A stretch of DNA of 64,000 nucleotides from Benincasa hispida (Eukaryota > Streptophyta > Magnoliopsida > Cucurbitales > Cucurbitaceae). The notes below the pieces were generated by a model, which was not told the DNA's origin, searched no databases, and worked only from the letters and a program-made list of their open reading frames with translations. The position numbers and the translations under genes are program-made. Positions within the stretch are counted from its first letter, which is position 1; every line of letters begins with the position of its first letter. The stretch spans positions 85,329,380 to 85,393,379 of the forward strand of contig NC_052357.1 in assembly GCF_009727055.1 (NCBI RefSeq), given 5' to 3'. This document shows positions 1-11,051 of the stretch, piece after piece.

Positions 1-72
1 TATTTTACTATTTTTATAAATATTTTGATTCATTTTTATATTTGAAAACCACTTTTTATTTAATATTCAAAT

Positions 73-178
73 TGTTGTGAAATTGAGGAGCACAACGGAT
101 ATGGAGAAAATATAGTGTAATATATAATATATATATATATAATATATATATTATATATATAATATATATATAATATAT

Positions 179-225
<47 letters not shown>

Positions 226-501
226 GATAGATAGATGATTAATAATAATAATAAATAAATAATAATAGTTAAATAATTAAATATAACTAAACTTATAAAT
301 AACTAAATTAAAAATAATAATAATGTGCTTAATTTTAAGATCCATCAAATGTCACTATTTATAGGCAAAGTGACAAGTAGGATGTGGACTTACATGGACG
401 CCAAACATAAATTATTACAAGACACATGGACAATATGAAAAATGATACATGAAATTTAGGACATTAAGCATTTGGCATATATTTTTATGATATTTATAAT
501 A
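73..501 (-). repeat. 3' LTR of copia C1
   Basis: Matches the right LTR at 14450-14804 and the LTRs at 30288, 47922 and 53190. It is longer than its partner (429 against 355 bp) because of an AT/GATA microsatellite expansion near its outer end. It ends at 501, directly followed by a purine tract on the minus strand. Confidence 0.85.
118..300. repeat. AT and GATA microsatellites inside the LTR
   Basis: An (AT)n-type tract at about 118-180 runs into roughly a dozen GATA units (180-236) and then AAT-rich sequence. The tract lies inside the C1 3' LTR and explains the length difference between the two LTRs. Confidence 0.9.
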
Positions 502-510
502 CTCCCTTAG
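502..510 (-). promoter_or_regulatory. Polypurine tract of copia C1
   Basis: On the minus strand the sequence reads CTAAGGGAG immediately before the LTR start TATTATAAAT. This is the position expected for the plus-strand priming site of reverse transcription. Confidence 0.6.
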
Positions 511-3500
511 ATGCTCATATATATATATAAAATATGTCTCATTCAAATTTTATTAGAAAAAATCCAATGGAAAAAAACTCCTAGTGAAGGAAAAAGATAA
601 CATATTTCATATAATACATACTCCTAAAAGAATACAATATATTTACTCCCTCTCACGAAAACATTACTTAAGATCTCTAAGTCGTCGCATTATAATGTTG
701 TGCACCAATTTTTCAAAAGTTGCAGTTGGTAATACCTTTGTAAATAAGTCTGTCGGGTTATTCTTCAAACAAGTTTGTTGTACAGTGATGTTGCTATTTT
801 CTTCAAGGTCATGAGTGTAGAAAAAATTTAGTGAAATATGTTTTGTTTTATCTCCTTTATATAACCTCCTTCCATTTGGACTATGCAAGTTGTGTTGTCT
901 TCATATAATATTGTTGGAAGATTTTTATTAAAAGACAAGCCATACATTTCACGAATGTGCTGAGTCATTGACCTTAACTATACACATTCTCGACTAGCCT
1001 CGTAAATTGCAAGAATTTCAGCATGATTTGAGGAAGTGGCCATTATGATTTGTTTCACCGACCGCCATGATATAGCAGTTCCTCCACATGTGAACAGATA
1101 ACTTGTTTAAAATCTAGTTTGTGGAGATTAAATAAATATCTAGAATCTACATAACCAACTAAACAAAATTTGATTTATTTGAATAAAATAAACTCATATC
1201 GATTATTCCTCAGAGATAATAAAGTATATGCTTAATTCCATTCCAATGTCTTTTTTGCAGGAGAAAAACTATATCTAGCTAATAAATTTACTGAAAATGT
1301 AATATCTAGTTTTGTATTATTAGCAAGATTTATAAGTGCACCAATTGCACTAAGATATGGTACTTCAGGACCAATAAGTTCTTCATTATCTTCTCGGGGT
1401 CAAAATATATTTTTCTTTATATCCAATAAACGAACTTCCATTGGAATATTTAATGGATGTGATTTGTCCATATAAGTTAATTGATGAATAAATATTCCAT
1501 CTGTTAAATGCTCAATTTGCAAACCAAGACAAAAATTTGTTTTCTGATATCTTTCATCTTAAATTCTTTCTTAAGATATTCTATTGCCTTTCAAAGCTCT
1601 GCATGAGTTTCAATTATATTCAAGTCATCAACATACACAGTTATAATAGCAAATATTGATTGTGATTTATTTATAAAAACACACAGACATATTAGATTAT
1701 TTTGATATTTTTCTTTCAATAAATATCCACTCAAGCGATTATACCACATCTGTTATGATTGTTTCAATCCATATAGTGATCTCTATAACTTTATTGAATA
1801 CCATTCCCGAAAATTTGATGTATATGTTTCAGGTACCTTAAATCCTTCTAGGATTCTTATATAAATATCATTATCAAGAGATCCATATATATGTTGTGAC
1901 TACATCCATAATATGCATATCTAGACCTTCAACACAGTCAAGTCAATTAAATATCTTAGTGTAATTGTATCCCTAGAGAATATGTCTCCTCATAATTAAT
2001 ATCAGGTCTTTATGAAAAACCTTGTGCAACTAGTCTTGCTTTGTATCTTGTGACCTCATTATTTTCATTTCTTTTTTCTCACAAATACTCATTTGTATCC
2101 CAAGGTTTGACACCTTTTGGTGTTTCGGACTACTAGTCCAAAAACCTGCCGTTTTGAAAGTCAGTTTAATTATGTCTCGACTGCTTCTTCCTACTGAAGC
2201 CAATCTTTTCTATGTCGACATTCTTCAACAAATTTTGGTTTAGGATCCTCATTTTCATATATAATATCAAGAGCAACATTATATGCAAAAATGTTGTCAA
2301 TAATTACATTAATTCGATTCCATCTTTTTCCTGTCATGACATATTTTATTGAAATCTCATTATTATCTTTAGATATTTCGCCTTCCTCACTAGTCATGTG
2401 GAGGATTTCTTCATGGGAATTTACATCCTCAACCAAGTCTTTTTCACTATTAATTATTTTCCGTTTTCGAGGAATTTTTTTTCTCTAAAACTCACTAGTC
2501 TACCATGCTTCTGGTATGTTCCAGACTCATTAGTGACAACTTGTTGTGTTAGGATATCAATTTTTTATGGAATATTTGCAATTGATATATGTGACTTACT
2601 TTCTTTGCATCTATAAATACATCTAGTGATTGATTTGCTATATTTTGAAAATGAATTATTTTCTGAACTTGATTTGTACAGGGATCTAAATGAGACAATA
2701 ACGATACATTTTATATAATTTTATTTTTCAATTTCTTAATTTCTCCTCCTAATATTGGAAAATTTGTCTCATTAAAATGACAATCAGCAAATCGTGCAAT
2801 AAATACAGTGCGTTGTGGTAGAGTAATGGAACATATACTGCACACCAAAAAATTCTCAGATGGGAAATATTTGGCTCGTGACCATAAACTAATTGTAATG
2901 GCAAGTACTTATGATAAACTAATGGCCTAATGTATACAAGTGACGCTGCATGAAAAATAGCATGTCCTCATACAGATGAAGGAAGCTTAGCTCTCATAAG
3001 TAATGGTCTTGCAATTAATTGTAAACATTTCATAAATGATTCTGTTAAACCATTTTGTGTATGAACATGAGCTACATGATGTTCAACACTTATCCCAATT
3101 GACATACAATAATTATCAAAAGTTTGGGATGTAAATTCACCAGCATTATCAAGACGAAGAGTCTAAATTGTATAATCAGGAAATTGTGCTCTTAACATGA
3201 TTATTTGAGCAAGTAACCTTGCAAAGCAAGATTTCGACTTGATAATAAGCACACGTATAACCATCTACTTGATGCATCTATTAATACCATAAAATATCTA
3301 AATGGTTCACTTGGTGGGTTAATAGGTCCACATATATCACCGTGAATTACTACTAAAAATGTAGGCGATGCAGTCCCTACTTTAGCTAGTGATGGTCTAA
3401 TTATTAATTTGTTTTGAAAGCTAGCATCACATGATAATTCATTAGATTGAAGAATCTTTTGGTTCTTCAATGGGTGTCCTTTTGAATTCTCAATAATTTT

Positions 3501-3628
3501 CCTTGTCATCATAGATCCTAAATGACCCAATCGATCATGCCAAATTGTAAATATGTGTGGATTTATGAATTTCAAGTTCATTGTTGCATATGTTTCAATT
3601 ACTCGTATATAAGTATAATACAATCCAA
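511..3628 (-). pseudogene. Copia C1 pol remnant (pre-integrase, integrase, RT, RNase H)
   Basis: Fragments of the copia polyprotein are seen in several minus-strand frames. At 3201-3623 the GAG-pre-integrase motif WHDRLGH is followed by the start of the integrase core (IHGDICGPIN, then VLIDASSRW). At 2191-2436 there is the linker region between integrase and RT. At 664-888 the end of RNase H is visible (FFYTHDLEENSN, NNPTDLFTKVLP). Stops and frameshifts break every domain, and the RT part (about 1200-2000) has no long open frame. It is therefore non-coding debris. The same domains in the same order occur at 48381-51857. Confidence 0.8.
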
Positions 3629-3630
3629 AA

Positions 3631-4091
3631 TAGAGATGGCAATGGGGTCGGGGCAGGGTGGGGATGCACTCCTCATCCCCCTGTGGGGACTTTTAATCCA
3701 TATCCCCACCCCATTCCCCATTTTAGGGGGTCGTGGTCAGGGTGGGGAATCCCTGATCAAGGATTTGGGTCCCCGCGGGGAAAATTCCCCATTTTTTATT
3801 TATTATTTTAATTATTTCTATTATTTAAAATTAACTAAAATTAGTATTTATATTGAAATTGTAAATTTTTTGTAAAAATTATTATTATTGTTACATATAT
3901 TTGTTTAAATTAACAATTAAAAAGGTATTTTAATGTTTTTTATTATAAATTTATTTATTAGAAAATTAAAAGAAAAACTAATTGGAACAATTTTATATAT
4001 ATATATATATATATATAAATAAAAAAATTAAAAGTAGTTTTTATAGCTACTATTTCAGTTTTTTGCTAATTTTAATTATTATTATTATTAT
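3631..4091. mobile_element. G-rich MITE-like element, left end
   Basis: Starts TAGAGATGGCAATGGGG and is dominated for about 150 bp by GGGG/CCCC runs that can fold back, then becomes AT-rich with an ATT repeat. Its first bases are mirrored, inverted, at 10667 (CCATCCCTA on the plus strand). The two pieces could be the ends of one non-autonomous DNA element split by the insertions at 4092-10490, or two separate copies. No clear TSD was found. Open frames over this segment are GC artefacts. Confidence 0.5.
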
Positions 4092-5244
4092 TGAAGGAAA
4101 TTTTTGGAAAAGATCCTTAGCGAAAAGCCAAAGATCGTCCCTGTTCGCATGAGATTTCAAGAGAAATTTATTTCGTGGAACTTGAACTTTGTATTTGTAT
4201 TAATTTTGTAGAAAGTGAGTACAATCTCTAATACACAGTATTTTGATGCTTTCAAAATAAACTATAAACTTTAAGCTAGTTGATCTTCTTGAACGATCAG
4301 CCTTTAGGCTTGTTGATCTTCTTGGGTAATCGGCCTTTGGATTAGATCAGCCTTTGGGCTTGTTGATCCTCTTGGAGGATTAGTGTTCGCACGAGGCTTC
4401 CAAAGAAACTTGTTTCGTGGAGTTGAACTTAAGTTTGTGTTGATGTTGATTTGATGCAATGTGGTTCGATCTCTAGTACTTGATCTTCTGATTCTCTCTC
4501 AGTTGAATGCGTACGCTTGATTTGAGGAAGCAAAGTGTGTGATGATCGTGGAGTTAAAGTCTTGGAAGAATACTTGTATCTTTGAAGGACCTTAGTCTTT
4601 AAGGGTCTTCTATCTTCTAAAAGTGCAGTTTTAGGAGTCTTGGGAGTCTTTTGACGGTTGATAAATTCTCTTTGGACTCTCTAAATATAGAATTGCTTGT
4701 ATCTTCAAAGGACTTCAGAATGCTTGCATCTTCAAAGGACTTTAGTCTTCAGGATGCTTGTATCTTCGAAGGACTTCAATCTTCAGGTGTGGTCAACTTC
4801 ATGAATCAAGGAGTCTTCTGATTGTAAAGAATTCTCTATAAGCTCTCTTGAGTATAGAATTGTTGACTCTCACAAATGAAGAGAATCCTTCTATTTATAG
4901 AGTTCTCTGCTGGACTTCACGGGCTTGGACTCGGTTGGTCCATGGGCCTGACTAATTGGATTTGGACCTTATTTGATATTTTGGTCAAATTAAGCCTATT
5001 TATGGGCTAAATTAGATTTTTAGCCCAAAAAATAATATAAATTGGACCGAAGTAATTTTATTCAATCCAATGGTTACGAAGGAAACATGTGGTATCATCG
5101 GACTTCACCAATTTATGTCTTCAACTTCAATTTGGGACAAATGTCAACTTCTAATTAGTCTCGTATTCAATTATTTGGAATTTCGTCATTAATTTAGTAA
5201 ATGACGTGGCAATTTACGATCGGTCCAAAATTTCTCATTCAACA
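4092..5244 (-). repeat. LTR (left, 3') of element Y
   Basis: 1153 bp, closely similar over its whole length to 7345-8594. It contains about 3.5 copies of a 33-bp minisatellite (4270-4385) and a second repeated motif with CTTCAAAGGACTT cores (about 4690-4790). Confidence 0.75.
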
Positions 5245-6600
5245 AATACCCCTTTTCGAGCTTTATGCACGTACATAAGTGGATGAATCTCGAAAAATGT
5301 AATTTGAAATCAAAGTATGATTTTGACTCTTTTAATTTGATACATCATCATAATCAAAATAAGAGAATTTAGCTCAAAATTTTGATTTGAAATTTTGTTT
5401 GCTTGACATATTTTTCGTCAAATAAACAAAAAATGAATTTCAGTCTCTGACTTTCTTGTTCCCGAGTAAACTCTAATTTGAACTAAAGTAGAATTTATTT
5501 TCCACTTTAATTGCAAATTGAATGAGTAATATCCCAAATTTTAACAACTATTCTTTTTAGTTTGAAATAACCTCAATTCTTCATGCAAATTTGAAGTATA
5601 ATTTTGACTTTGCCTTTCTCTTAGCTTCAATTTTGATTTGGAGTAGAATTTCAAGTTCGTCTTTCTCTTTACTTCAACCTTGATTTGGTGAAGCTTGGAA
5701 TGTGCCTATATTTTCATTTAAGGCAACACTTAAGTTATATAAAAGTTTCAACATTTGATAAAATTTTATTGGTACCCGAATAGTATTTTTGTCTCATTCC
5801 AATTTGGATTTGACATAAACTTTGGAATATGACAAATTTTGTTCAGAAATTTGATTTTGACTATAATTTGAATTCAAATTCAATAATTTGGTTCGCATCC
5901 AACTCTCACCAATGTAAAATTTGAAATATACTAAAATTTTGAGCTAAAATTTTGATTTAATTTGAATCTTGATAAAACTTGACAATTTCAAGTAATTTTG
6001 TTGTATTTTACACTTAGGTCAAATCACTGATGTTTTTTTCACCAATTTTGTTACTACCCAAATAATGGTGAAAGACGACTGATTTAATTGAATTTTGAGA
6101 TAAATCTTTCCAACCTGTGTGTGAATTATATATAGTATATTTTCTTTTAAAATAACCACTTTCCTCATCTATAATAGAGGTAAGTCTTCAAAGAGATCAT
6201 ATCCAATACAGGAAATGCTCTGATTCGATGAATTTGTATGGTTGCAGAAGATTGAATTGAATAGAGCACCTGAAACTTTTATTATGAGAGTTTTCCTCAT
6301 TGGATTTCTATTTTCATTGAGAATTTTCTTCTACTGTCCTCTTTAATTGATTTTGTTTTCCCTACTTCTTGTTCCTTTCCATGACAAAAGATCTTCAATT
6401 TGACGAGGCAAGTTGAGTCAATGGATGAAACTACCGGTAGTTAATAAGAATTTCTCTTTTTTTTCTTCTTCTCTTTTACTTCTATTTTTTTCTTTTGTTT
6501 TCCAATTTTTTTCCTTTTTTTCATTTCTTTTTGTTTTTTTGTTTTCTTTTTTTCCCTTCTTTTTTTACCCTTTTTTTTTATGTTTTGTTTCTACTTTTAG
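5245..6600. other. Interior of element Y, no genes seen
   Basis: AT-rich sequence with many short direct repeats of the type AATTTTGATTTG. No coding frame resembles gag or pol on either strand. At 6449-6598 there is a T-rich tract (long T runs broken by C and G). On the plus strand this translates to a spurious Phe/Ser-rich stretch. Confidence 0.6.
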
Positions 6601-7165
6601 TACGAAGCCGCACTTGAATTTTGGAGATGAAGCGAAGCCGCAATTGAATTTTGGAGATGAAGCGAAGCCGCAATTGAATTTTGAGAGATGAAGCGAAACC
6701 GCAATTGAATTTTGGAGATGAAGCGAAGCCACAATTGATTTTTGGAGATGAAGCGAAACCGCAATTGAATTTTGGAGATGAAGCGAAGCCGCAATTGAAT
6801 TTTGGAAGTGAAGCGAAGCCGCAATTAAATTTTGGAGATGAAGCGAAGCCGCAATCGAATTTTGGAGATGAAGCGAAGCCGCAATCGAATTTTGGAGATG
6901 AAGCGAAGCCGCAATCGAATTTTAGAATGAAGCGAAGCCGCAATCGAATTTTGGAGATGAAGCGAAGCCGCAATCGAATTTTGGAGATGAAGCGAAGCCG
7001 CAATCGAATTTTGGAGATGAAGCGAGCCGCAATCGAATTTTGGAGATGAAGCGAAGCCGCAATCGAATTTTGGAGATGAAGCGAAGCCGCAATCGAATTT
7101 TGGAGATGAAGCGAAGCCGCAATCGATTTTGAGATGAAAGCGAAGCCGCAATCGAATTTGAAGAT
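6601..7165. repeat. 30-bp minisatellite, about 19 units
   Basis: The unit is roughly GATGAAGCGAAGCCGCAATT followed by GAATTTTGGA. About 19 units are counted by eye, with occasional 1-bp indels. The first eight units carry CAATTG or close variants and the later ones CAATCG, so the array grew in two blocks. Because 30 is a multiple of three, frames stay open on both strands. On the plus strand this gives a 10-residue repeat (GDEAKPQLNF), and on the minus strand SPKFDCGFAS. Confidence 0.9.
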
Positions 7166-7344
7166 GAAGGAGTATCAATGAAGCCCTTGAACTTGAAGAT
7201 GAAGGAGTATCAATGAAGCCCTTGAACTTGAAGATGAAGGAGTATCAATGAAGCCTTTGAACTTGAAGATGAAGGAGTATCAATGAAGCCTTTGAACTTG
7301 AAGATGAAGGAGTATCTTTGAACTTGAAGATGAAGGAGTATCAA
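7155..7344. repeat. 35-bp minisatellite next to the right LTR of Y
   Basis: About 4.5 copies of a unit containing GAAGATGAAGGAGTATCAAT and CTTGAACTT, with one copy shortened near 7310. It abuts the LTR edge at 7345, where a primer-binding site would be expected. No recognised tRNA complement is seen there. Confidence 0.8.
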
Positions 7345-8594
7345 TGAAGCCTTAGCGGAAGCAAAGATCGTCCTTGTTCGCACGAGATTTCAAGAGAGAT
7401 TTATTTCGTGGAACTTGAACTTTGTATTTGTATTAATTTTGTAGAAAGTGAGTACAATCTCTAATATACAGTATTTTGATGCTTTCAAAATAAACTATAA
7501 ACTTTAAGATAGTTGATCTTCTTGAACAATCGACCTTTGGACTTGTTTAATCTTCTTGGGTGATCGGCCTTTTGGCTTGTTGATCTTCTTAGATGATCGA
7601 CTTTTGGGCCTGATGATCTTCTTAGATGATTGACTCTTAGGCTTGTTGATCTTCTTGGAGGATCAGTCTTTGGACTTATTGATTTTCTTGGAAGATCGGC
7701 CCTTGGGTTTTTTGATCCTCTTGGAGGATTAGTGTTTGCATGAAGCTTCCGGAGAAACTTGTTTCGTGGAGTTGAACTTAAATTGGTGTTGATGTTGATT
7801 TGATGCAATGTGGTTCGATCTCTAGTACTTGATTCTCTGATTCTCTTTCAGTTGAATGCATGCGCTTGATTTGAGGAAGCGAAGCGCGTGATGATCGTGG
7901 AGTTGAAGTCTTGGAAGAATACTTGTATCTCCGAAGGACGTCAGTCTTTAAGGGTCTTCTATCTTCTAAGAATGCAGCTTTAGGAGTCTTGGGAGTCTTT
8001 TGCCTGTTGATGAATTCTCTTTGGACTCTCTAAATATAGAATTGCTTGTATCTTCAAAGAACTTTAGAATGCTTGCATCTTCAAAGGACTTCAGTCTTCA
8101 GGATGCTTGTATCTTCAAAGGACTTCAATCTTCAGGTGTGGTCAACTTTAGGAGTCAAGGAGTCTTCTAATTGTAAAGAATTCTCTATAAGCTCTCTTGA
8201 GTATAGAATTGCTAATTCTTATAAATGAGAAGAATCCCTCTATTTATAGAGTTCTTTGCTGGACTTCATGGGCTTGGGTTCGGTCGGTCCATGGGACAGA
8301 CTAATTGGATTTGGGCCTTATTTGACATTTTGATCAAATTAAGCCTATTTATGGGCTAAATTGGACTTTTAGCCCAAAAAATAATATCAAATTGGACTGA
8401 AGTAATTTTATTCAATCCAATGGTTACGAAGGAAACATGTGGCATCATCGGACTTCACCAATTTATGTCTTCAACTTCAATTTGGGACAAATGTCAACTT
8501 CTAATTAGTCTCGAATTCAATTATTTGGAATTTCGTCATTAATTTAGTAAATGACGTGACAATTTGCGATCGGTCCAAAATTTCTCATTCAACA
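7345..8594 (-). repeat. LTR (right, 5') of element Y
   Basis: 1250 bp partner of 4092-5244. The extra length comes mainly from the 33-bp minisatellite at about 7505-7735, which has seven units here against about 3.5 in the left LTR. On the minus strand it opens with TGTTGAATGAG. Confidence 0.75.
7505..7735 (-). repeat. 33-bp minisatellite inside LTR of Y
   Basis: Seven degenerate 33-bp units with the core TTGATCTTCTTGGATGATCG. On the minus strand (the element's sense strand) the frame is open from 7808 to 7485 and gives an 11-residue basic repeat, for example STSLRVNHLRR and SSGPKVDHLRR. Whether it is ever translated is unknown. Confidence 0.75.
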
Positions 8595-10490
8595 GTCCCA
8601 ATTTTCATTTTTATTGAATATAAATTTTTACAGTAAAACAACAACAAGATTGCATTTACTTAAAATTACAGGATGCTTTAAAACGATCACATAGGGTTTC
8701 AGAAACCTTTATCTTTGAAGAACCTTTTCTTCAAGAACACCCTCGTACAAGCTACGAACGAAACACCTTCCACATGGATCTCCTTTTTCAAGAATAGACA
8801 CTACCACTCGATAATCATCTGTATTCTCTTGGGATAAAGGATTCAAGCAAGAATTATGGGCTTTGTTTGAATTCTTGGAAGAATGAAGGATATGAGGAGG
8901 AAGAGAGGCAAGAGAAGAACTTTTCTTCTCTATGAGTTCTTTCCTTAGAGAGAACATTCTTCTCTGAGAGAATAAAGGAAGAACATGATTCATTCAACTT
9001 CTTGAATCCCACGTTAGTTACCTTGAGAGAATAAGGGGAGAGAGTTATAACTCCTTCCCTTTTTATTAATTTCAATTAAATTAATAAAATAATATATATA
9101 TATATATATATAGTAACTATTTTAGTATATATATATATACTATATGTTATATCATATATCCTATAGTTTTATGTTGCATCAAATATAACATAAATTATAG
9201 ATTTATTCTCTCTCAACTGTAGGCATTTAATATAAATCACATTTATATTAAATGTACTTATATGAATCTCATCCATAATATTTAATTCCTCTCAATATAA
9301 ATCATACTTATATTTAATTACATGAATCTCTTTCATATAATTGGTATTTGAATCATATTTAAATTCCTCTCATATTACCTTTAATTATAATGTATCAAAT
9401 ATAATATATTGATTATATCACATATATAATCAATTTAATTAATTATATCATATATAATTAATTTCCTCAATTAATTTGAACACTTCAAATTCATCCAAAG
9501 ATTAAATCCTTGTTGAGCTACAGAGGATACCTTATGGACGTGTAGATTGGAGCTTCAATAGTAATCGAATAATTAATTAAACTCTTTAATTAAATTACCC
9601 AACATCCGTTAACTGTCGGTCACTCCACTAAAGACCGACAGCTACACTCTTTGCACTACAGATAAATTTTTGTGTCTATTGAATATAACCAATCAACAGT
9701 GCGATGACCCTTCACAAATTGCTCGTAAGTATTGCTGGTCCAAAATATCGTTTTGCCCCTGTAGTTACATCTAACTCCTTAAGTACCACTGATTCCTCTA
9801 ATGAGCAACAAGTCATAGTCCCACTATGACCAAGTCCCTCTTAGGTCAAGAGAGAGTGTGGCCACTATATTCAAGACCCAGAATCAGCCATTAAGGGAGT
9901 AATTTATTTACTTACCCCTATATCGGGGAAAGAGTGAATTTCGTCTTGTGTAGCTATGTTTCCAGCTCCTCAATCAGATGAGTCCCCAAAATGGTAGGTT
10001 TGTTGAGTTGGCAATCTGGCCACTCTCACCCATACAAATCAAAGGACCGCCTTCATGAGCAGGAGTTCACAACTCACTCAGGATTCAGGTCATGCCACCT
10101 ATGGTCATTCTAGTGAAATGCAAGTCGGTCTTATACAAACTCTTTTTATAGGATACCCCGCTCATATGTCTCCACATAAATAATCAGGATCAGCTCATTT
10201 GTAGCACTTTACGACACTTATAACACCTACAAAGCGGGTCGTATCCGTAGTGTCACCAAGATAAGATACCTAGTCTTATCTATCTACTGCAGACCGTTTA
10301 GGTTATTATTTAAATAAGATCCACTTGTATGTCTCTACATACTTGTTTAAATTACATTAAATAACCTCGGATTTTAGTTTAGTGGATTTATTATATGCTT
10401 ATAAGATAACACTTATTTTATTAACAACAATATGTTTATACAAAGTTTACAATCTATGAGATTACAAGGAGATTTAGGACACCATTCTCA
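8595..10490 (-). repeat. Copia-type LTR X' (minus strand)
   Basis: On the minus strand it starts TGAGAATGGTGTCCTAAATC at 10490. It carries the internal blocks shared by the other 2-kb LTRs of this window (for example ACCCGCTTTGTAG and a block around TTTCACTAGAATGACC). Its 3' end is cut near 8595, where it abuts element Y. It is related (perhaps 75% by eye) to the LTR at 11052-13036 but points the opposite way. No internal domains are attached, so it is a solo or truncated LTR. Confidence 0.7.
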
Positions 10491-10667
10491 GGGTGAGCGG
10501 GGATCGGGTTCGGGGTTAGGGATGGGGTGGGGATTCTTTCCCTGTTTCTGCTTCGTCCCCAACTGAAGACCCGTTTTAAATCTACAGTTTGACCCCCATA
10601 CCCGGTCAAACCTTGAATTTACCACCCCGCTCGGGTCGGGGACCCACAGGAAATTTTTCCATCCCTA
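10491..10667. mobile_element. G-rich MITE-like element, right end
   Basis: Ends in CCATCCCTA, the inverse of TAGAGATGG at 3631, and is full of GGGG/CCCC blocks (for example GGGATGGGGTGGGGATTC). It is probably the other terminus of the element that begins at 3631, or a second truncated copy. Confidence 0.5.
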
Positions 10668-10679
10668 ATTGTTCCAAAT

Positions 10680-10940
10680 ATGTTTTTTCTAATCACTCTC
10701 TATTGTGATAACAGTAGGGATGTGGAAGATTCTAAGGAACCTCGGAGTCACCGAAGAGGCAAACATATCGAACGGAAGTACCATTTGATTAGGGAGATTG
10801 TGCATCGCGGTGATGTGATAGACACGAAGATCGCGTCAAAGCATAATGTTGTTGATTCGTTTACAAAGGCTTTGACGGATAAAGTGTTCGAAGGTTATCT
10901 GGAGAGTCTTGGTCTACAAGACATGCGGCACCATGTCTAG
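10680..10940 (+). pseudogene. Copia X RNase H, C-terminal fragment
   Basis: An open frame of 86 codons ends in a stop at 10938-10940. From about residue 8 it shows the copia RNase H end: LYCDNS (catalytic Asp), SKEPRSHRRGKHIERKYHLI, then a C-terminal stretch with FTKAL and LGLQDMRHHV. Everything upstream (RT, integrase, gag) is missing, replaced by the G-rich element. The first methionine is incidental. Purine tracts follow (GGGCAAGTGGGAGA at 10941, and a second, GGACAAGTGAGAG, at about 11037). Confidence 0.85.
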
Positions 10941-11051
10941 GGCAAGTGGGAGATGATACTGGGGTATAGAGTATGCCTTAGTTTATTGCATATTGTACTA
11001 TTTTTATGTATTATACATTCATCTCCTAAGGAATTAGGACAAGTGAGAGTT

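Larger units (their letters stand above)
4092..8594 (-). mobile_element. Non-coding LTR element Y (LARD/TRIM-like)
   Basis: Direct repeats at 4092-5244 and 7345-8594 begin TGAAG and end TTCAACA on the plus strand, so they are TG...CA LTRs. A purine tract (CGAAAAGGGGTATT on the minus strand) adjoins the inner edge of the left LTR, which puts the element on the minus strand. The 2.1 kb interior contains no gag or pol similarity. It holds AT-rich leader-like sequence, a T-rich tract and two minisatellites. The element would have depended on proteins from another retrotransposon. No matching TSD is seen (ATTAT on the left, GTCCC on the right), so one flank was probably rearranged. Confidence 0.7.

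Noticed and set aside
3522..3875. 117-codon plus-strand frame
   Set aside because: Translation of the G-rich MITE-like element and the antisense of a copia pol remnant. No domain.
6413..7049. Plus-strand frames with a Phe-rich 'signal peptide' followed by GDEAKPQLNF repeats
   Set aside because: The frame arises from a T-rich tract and a 30-bp minisatellite on the strand opposite to the element's orientation. It splits into two frames at a 1-bp indel and has no promoter or family match.
6601..7165. Possible CRISPR array
   Set aside because: The 30-bp units are contiguous with no spacers, and the genome is a plant nucleus.
8709..9075. Overlapping minus-strand frames of 94 and 73 codons
   Set aside because: They lie inside LTR X', overlap in different frames and lack any recognised motif.
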